Positions 60,518-64,000 of a stretch of DNA of 64,000 nucleotides are shown here, one piece after another. Source of the stretch: Paenirhizobium naphthalenivorans (lineage in GTDB: Bacteria > Pseudomonadota > Alphaproteobacteria > Rhizobiales > Rhizobiaceae); contig NZ_BJZP01000020.1 of assembly GCF_007992095.1 (NCBI RefSeq), forward strand, positions 1-64,000, written 5' to 3'. Made by a program: the position numbers and the translations under genes. How positions within the stretch are numbered: position 1 is the stretch's first letter; each line of letters begins with the position of its first letter. The notes below the pieces were generated by a model that worked only from the letters and a program-made list of their open reading frames with translations, was not told the DNA's origin and did no database searches.

Positions 60518-62064
60518 AGTACCAGTTCAAGACCCATATGCCACTTCTGGCCCTTGGCCTGCTGAGCGGACTGCTGGTGATCGTCGGCGCTGAACTGCTG
60601 CGGCCGAAAAACGCGGAGCCGGGAGTGCCGCTCGCGGACATTCCCTTTTACCAACTGCCGTTCGGTCCGGACGATGCCGGCCAGCCGAGACCGTTCTGGC
60701 CCTCCCGGCTGCAAACAGAGAACGGCAGGATGATCGATCCCGCCGTCATTCCCTCGGCTGCGGAATGCGCCACCTGTCACCAGCGCGAATTCGAGGAATG
60801 GGCGCCATCCTTGCACGCCATCGCCGGGCGCGACACAGTGTACGAGCGGGCGGTCGAGGCTAACGAAGACCTGCACAAGGACGGCATCGAGAAAGCACGC
60901 TTCTGCGAGGGCTGTCATGCGCCCGGCGAGGTGCTGGCCGGGCGGACCAATCGCTTCAAGTCGGTCATGCCGTCGGCGGCTGAAACCGAAGGCATCACCT
61001 GCGTCATGTGCCATACGGCGACGCATGCCGATCCTGAAGAGGGCAATGGCGCGCTGACGCTGGCGGTCAATACCGGAGTTGACCAGCTTTCCAATGCCAT
61101 GATCCTCGCCGCGCCGCGTGACCATGCCCGAGCCTATGGCGAGGCGGCGACGAATGCGTTGATCGCAAGCGGTGATTTCTGCGGCGCCTGCCACACCGAG
61201 GGCTATGACGCGTCAATGTCGAAGGCGGAAAGTCGGCAGCATGTCCAGACGACCTTCAGCGAATGGAAGGAGAGCTGGTATGGCCGCAACGACGTCACCT
61301 GCCAGGATTGCCATATGGCCCCGGATCCGGCCGCCTATGTCCGCCAGATCAGGAGCGGCGATCTGCGCAAGCCGGAGCGCTATGCGCACAACTTCGTCGG
61401 CGCCAACTACCTGATGTTTGATACCAGCCTCGGCACGAATCTCACCTTCTTGCGCGGCGGGATCGTGCCAGGTTTGTCGGATGCGAAAAATACCGAACTG
61501 ATCGCCCGACAAGGGGAGGCGACGTGGGCGCTGTTGCGTTCGGCCGCCGGCCTTTCATTGCGCGGGACCACGATCGAAAAGGATCGTCTGCGCTTTGCCG
61601 TGGCCGTCCAGAATCTGGGGGCTGGCCACAATCTCCCGACCGGGGTGGTCGACCAGAAACACATGTGGCTGGAGGTCATCGTCAGGGATGGAGAAGGAAC
61701 GGAAATCTATCATTCCGGTGCCTTCGACGGGGTGCGCGGCGAAACCGACCCCGACGCGGTGATCTGGCGCGAGGATTTCATCGATGCCGTGGGCAAGCGT
61801 ATCCCCGACCACCTGACCTTCATTACCGCTGCCATATCGCATGTGCGTCCAGGCGTTCCGGCCAAGGGCGAGGACGTTGTCACCTACGAGACAAGGATCC
61901 CACCCCAGGTCGAGGGGCCATTCAGCCTTGAGGCCAAGCTCTGGTACCGCGTGGCCACGCAGGAATTCGCCTACAACACGCTGAAAACCGACCTTGTCAT
62001 CCCTCCATTCGAACTGGCGTCAGGGACCTTTGTCCTGCCCGCAACAGAAGAGGCTCGCCCGTGA
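60514..62064 (+). CDS. Pentaheme c-type cytochrome
   Basis: This 516-residue exported or anchored protein has an N-terminal hydrophobic helix (about 10-28). Five CxxCH sites are CATCH (85), CEGCH (131), CVMCH (163), CGACH (223) and CQDCH (263), followed by a 240-residue C-terminal beta-rich domain. The arrangement resembles c554-like multiheme proteins. Between cytochrome b and FTR1 it probably handles electrons for iron redox change at the permease. The stop overlaps the FTR1 start. Confidence 0.88.
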   Translation: MKYQFKTHMPLLALGLLSGLLVIVGAELLRPKNAEPGVPLADIPFYQLPFGPDDAGQPRPFWPSRLQTENGRMIDPAVIPSAAECATCHQREFEEWAPSLHAIAGRDTVYERAVEANEDLHKDGIEKARFCEGCHAPGEVLAGRTNRFKSVMPSAAETEGITCVMCHTATHADPEEGNGALTLAVNTGVDQLSNAMILAAPRDHARAYGEAATNALIASGDFCGACHTEGYDASMSKAESRQHVQTTFSEWKESWYGRNDVTCQDCHMAPDPAAYVRQIRSGDLRKPERYAHNFVGANYLMFDTSLGTNLTFLRGGIVPGLSDAKNTELIARQGEATWALLRSAAGLSLRGTTIEKDRLRFAVAVQNLGAGHNLPTGVVDQKHMWLEVIVRDGEGTEIYHSGAFDGVRGETDPDAVIWREDFIDAVGKRIPDHLTFITAAISHVRPGVPAKGEDVVTYETRIPPQVEGPFSLEAKLWYRVATQEFAYNTLKTDLVIPPFELASGTFVLPATEEARP

Positions 62065-64000
62065 ATATCCGCCGCTACTCCGCGATCGTGATTGCGATCA
62101 CGCTATTGGCGCTCGTCGCCGGTTTTGCGCCACCGGCCGCGGCGGAGGTGCCATGGCATGATGCGGAAGCGCTTCGCAGCGAGAGCGCGTCGATTCAACG
62201 CCTATTGTTCCGCGCATCAGATGAGAATTTGCGGCGGGACATGTCGGCGAGGATCGATCGAGTGCGGCACTTGTGGAAGGACCGGCTGGAAGATGCCTAC
62301 AGGCTTGGCGCACCGGATGCCGTTGCGCCGGTCGGCGATTCGATTGACGATTTCGCGACCGCCCTCGCCGAATGGAATGCCGGAGAGGCCGCGGCCGCGC
62401 GTGCGCGGATCTGGACGGCTTTGCTCGACGGCGCATTCAAAGCCACGCTGACGGCGCTGGACGAAGGACGATCCAACGACGCGGCGCAATGGCTGAATAT
62501 CCGGGAATACGCGCGCACCTCCCGCGATACAGCCGGTTCGATCGCCATGCGGGAAGTTCTGGATCAGCGCCTGGCGCCGGTGAGGGCGCGGGAGGTCATA
62601 AGGGCCGAACTTCTCGGCGTTTATGCTGGCGAGCTGCGGCGGTCGATCACCGAAGCCCGGTCGCATCTCGCGTCGGGTTACCAAGTCCAGTTTTCCTATG
62701 CATTGGCGCGGGCGAGAGGACTGCACTACCTTCTGTCCGAAAACATCGTCGCACGGATCGGGCGTCCGCAAGCCGATGCAATCAAGACCGCTCTCGCCGA
62801 GGCGGAATCTCTCGCACCCACGGCGGTGGATCCAGTTCTGGCAAAACTGGAAACGAGCCTTGCGACCTATTCTCCGACCAGTCTGTCGCCCGAGGATCGC
62901 GAGCGGCGGGTCAGACTTTTGTCGCGGTTTGTTGGCCTGGTTCCGGTGGAATACGAGAAGGGCGTGCGCGATGGGCAAGTCACCATTCCGTTTGAATATT
63001 TCGAGGCTGGCTTGTTTCGTGACCGCGCTGAGATGTTGTTTGGCGATCTCGGTTCGGATCTCGCGGCTCGCTCGCCTCAATCCTTCGAACGGCTGGCCTC
63101 CATCCTGGCAGAGATGAAAATGATCATAGCTAGTAAGGGCGACGAAGAGCGGGTCTGGTCGCTGGCCGAAGAGGCAAAGCAGGCGATCTCGGACGTCTAT
63201 GACGTATCCACGGAAGGGGGCTACAAACTCTCCCTTAGCATGCTGCCGGATCTTTTCGACGAGATCCTTCTGGTGGCCCAGGCAGGCGATTGGGAGGAGG
63301 CGGAGTTGAAGCGACTTGAGGCCTACGCGCTTTTTGATCCCGATATCGAGCAACGCCTCATGCCGCGGGCACCGGCACTTGCATTGAAGATGGAAGCTGG
63401 CTTCTGGGAAGGAAGTGCTTTCGAACCCGGTTTCGGACGTCTTATTGCGGACAAAGGCCCAGAAGAGGGGCTGACACAGGTCGCAGCACAGATGAAGGCA
63501 TCAACCGCGCAGGCGGGACAGGTTCTTGACAGTCGACTCTCCTCTATCGGCGCCTTCCTGCAATCCCTTGCCATTCTCATGCGTGAAGGACTTGAGGCAG
63601 TTCTGGTGCTCGCCTGTATGATCGGTGCCCTAAAGGCGAGCGGAACGCCCGCCGGCGGGATGCAGGGGTGGCGTCTGCCGGTATCGAGCGGCGTTGTGAC
63701 TGCTGTGGTCGCTTCATTTGCGCTTTGGCTAGCGGTTGGCCAACTGTTCGCCATGAGCACGCTTCAACGTGAATTTCTGGAGGGCGCGACGGCCCTGATC
63801 GCGGCAGGCGTGCTGGTCTATGTGACCCACTGGATGTTCCGCAAGGCCCATGTGGGGGACTGGGTTGCCGAAATCGGTCGGAGGACTAGCGCCGTCACAA
63901 GATCAGGCCAAATCACAAATATGTTTGGTGGTTTGACGGTCTTCGGACTAGCTTTCCTCGTGGTCTTCCGTGAGGGATTCGAGACAGTTCTTTTTTATGA
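62061..64000 (+). CDS. FTR1-family iron permease, partial
   Basis: The gene starts at GTG 62061, overlapping the cytochrome stop, and runs past the window end (646 residues visible). A signal or anchor (about 8-28) is followed by a long helical periplasmic domain (to about 505). The membrane part then has the iron motifs REGLEAVLVL and REGFETVLFY. The two REGxE motifs define FTR1/EfeU/FetM channels. Most EfeU lack such a long N-terminal domain; FetM-type proteins have one. Confidence 0.88.
   Translation, partial: MNIRRYSAIVIAITLLALVAGFAPPAAAEVPWHDAEALRSESASIQRLLFRASDENLRRDMSARIDRVRHLWKDRLEDAYRLGAPDAVAPVGDSIDDFATALAEWNAGEAAAARARIWTALLDGAFKATLTALDEGRSNDAAQWLNIREYARTSRDTAGSIAMREVLDQRLAPVRAREVIRAELLGVYAGELRRSITEARSHLASGYQVQFSYALARARGLHYLLSENIVARIGRPQADAIKTALAEAESLAPTAVDPVLAKLETSLATYSPTSLSPEDRERRVRLLSRFVGLVPVEYEKGVRDGQVTIPFEYFEAGLFRDRAEMLFGDLGSDLAARSPQSFERLASILAEMKMIIASKGDEERVWSLAEEAKQAISDVYDVSTEGGYKLSLSMLPDLFDEILLVAQAGDWEEAELKRLEAYALFDPDIEQRLMPRAPALALKMEAGFWEGSAFEPGFGRLIADKGPEEGLTQVAAQMKASTAQAGQVLDSRLSSIGAFLQSLAILMREGLEAVLVLACMIGALKASGTPAGGMQGWRLPVSSGVVTAVVASFALWLAVGQLFAMSTLQREFLEGATALIAAGVLVYVTHWMFRKAHVGDWVAEIGRRTSAVTRSGQITNMFGGLTVFGLAFLVVFREGFETVLFY

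Noticed and set aside
1..64000. CRISPR arrays, tRNA and rRNA genes
   Set aside because: No regularly spaced repeats and no cloverleaf or rRNA-like segments were recognised on reading; short or odd tRNAs could be missed.

Overview
The window reads as an accessory region (megaplasmid or chromosomal island) of an alphaproteobacterium, most likely Rhizobiaceae. The reasons are the RHE_PE00001-type protein at the left edge, the ietAS pair first known from Agrobacterium Ti plasmids, high-GC codon use over most of the span, tandem nnrS genes and a cobalamin riboswitch in front of cobT. No rRNA, tRNA, replication origin or CRISPR array was seen. Relics of an integrase-like gene, an IS3-type transposase and an fmdE-like gene show past rearrangement.

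Layout. (1) 1.3-10.3 kb is a defence island. It holds a two-gene unit (a divergent diadenylate-cyclase-fold protein plus a two-TM beta-barrel effector), a type II CBASS (capV divergent from dncV-cap2-cap3) and the ietA-ietS ATPase/subtilase pair. (2) 10.5-15.5 kb is a minus-strand RiPP-like operon: a 59-residue precursor, a fused radical SAM/HExxH enzyme, a UPF0489 protein, a GNAT and a family 2 glycosyltransferase. (3) 15.8-24.5 kb has an FNT channel and a minus-strand biosynthetic operon (hydrolase, E1-like adenylyltransferase, FeeM-like N-acyltransferase, EamA exporter, diaminobutyrate-type aminotransferase, acyl-CoA ligase) with a divergent LysR regulator. (4) 25.0-30.7 kb is a cbb3 oxidase cluster (ccoNOQP, ccoS, membrane accessories). 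(5) 31.3-39.4 kb holds an ABC importer-nnrS-nnrS operon, a hemerythrin-like protein and a TonB receptor. (6) 40-49.8 kb is a mixed stretch: acyltransferase, DUF488, LysR/transsulfuration enzyme, 5-formyl-THF cyclo-ligase, cupin, CBS, MOSC, P450 and DUF6455. (7) 49.8-53.1 kb has cobT with its riboswitch, a Crp/Fnr regulator, a Cys-rich small protein and a YtfE/RIC di-iron protein. (8) 53.3-58.6 kb is a heme uptake and anaerobic heme-opening operon (hutW, hutX, chuY-like, TonB receptor). (9) 58.9-64 kb is an iron importer made of imelysin, cytochrome b, pentaheme cytochrome c and FTR1, cut by the window end.

One regulatory theme ties the right half together. Seven TTG-N8-CAA inverted repeats, five of them exact TTTG-N8-CAAA, lie in intergenic regions upstream of the ABC-nnrS operon, the hemerythrin gene, a TonB receptor, the P450/MOSC pair, the Crp/Fnr gene, ytfE and the FTR1 operon. 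This is the form expected for an NnrR/DNR-type nitric-oxide or anaerobic regulon. The most novel-looking items are the DAC-like/2TM-barrel unit, the RiPP precursor with three aromatic-X-Arg triplets, the E1/FeeM/diaminobutyrate cluster and the cytochrome-linked FTR1 operon. All functions are inferred from reading the sequence; no database search was run.
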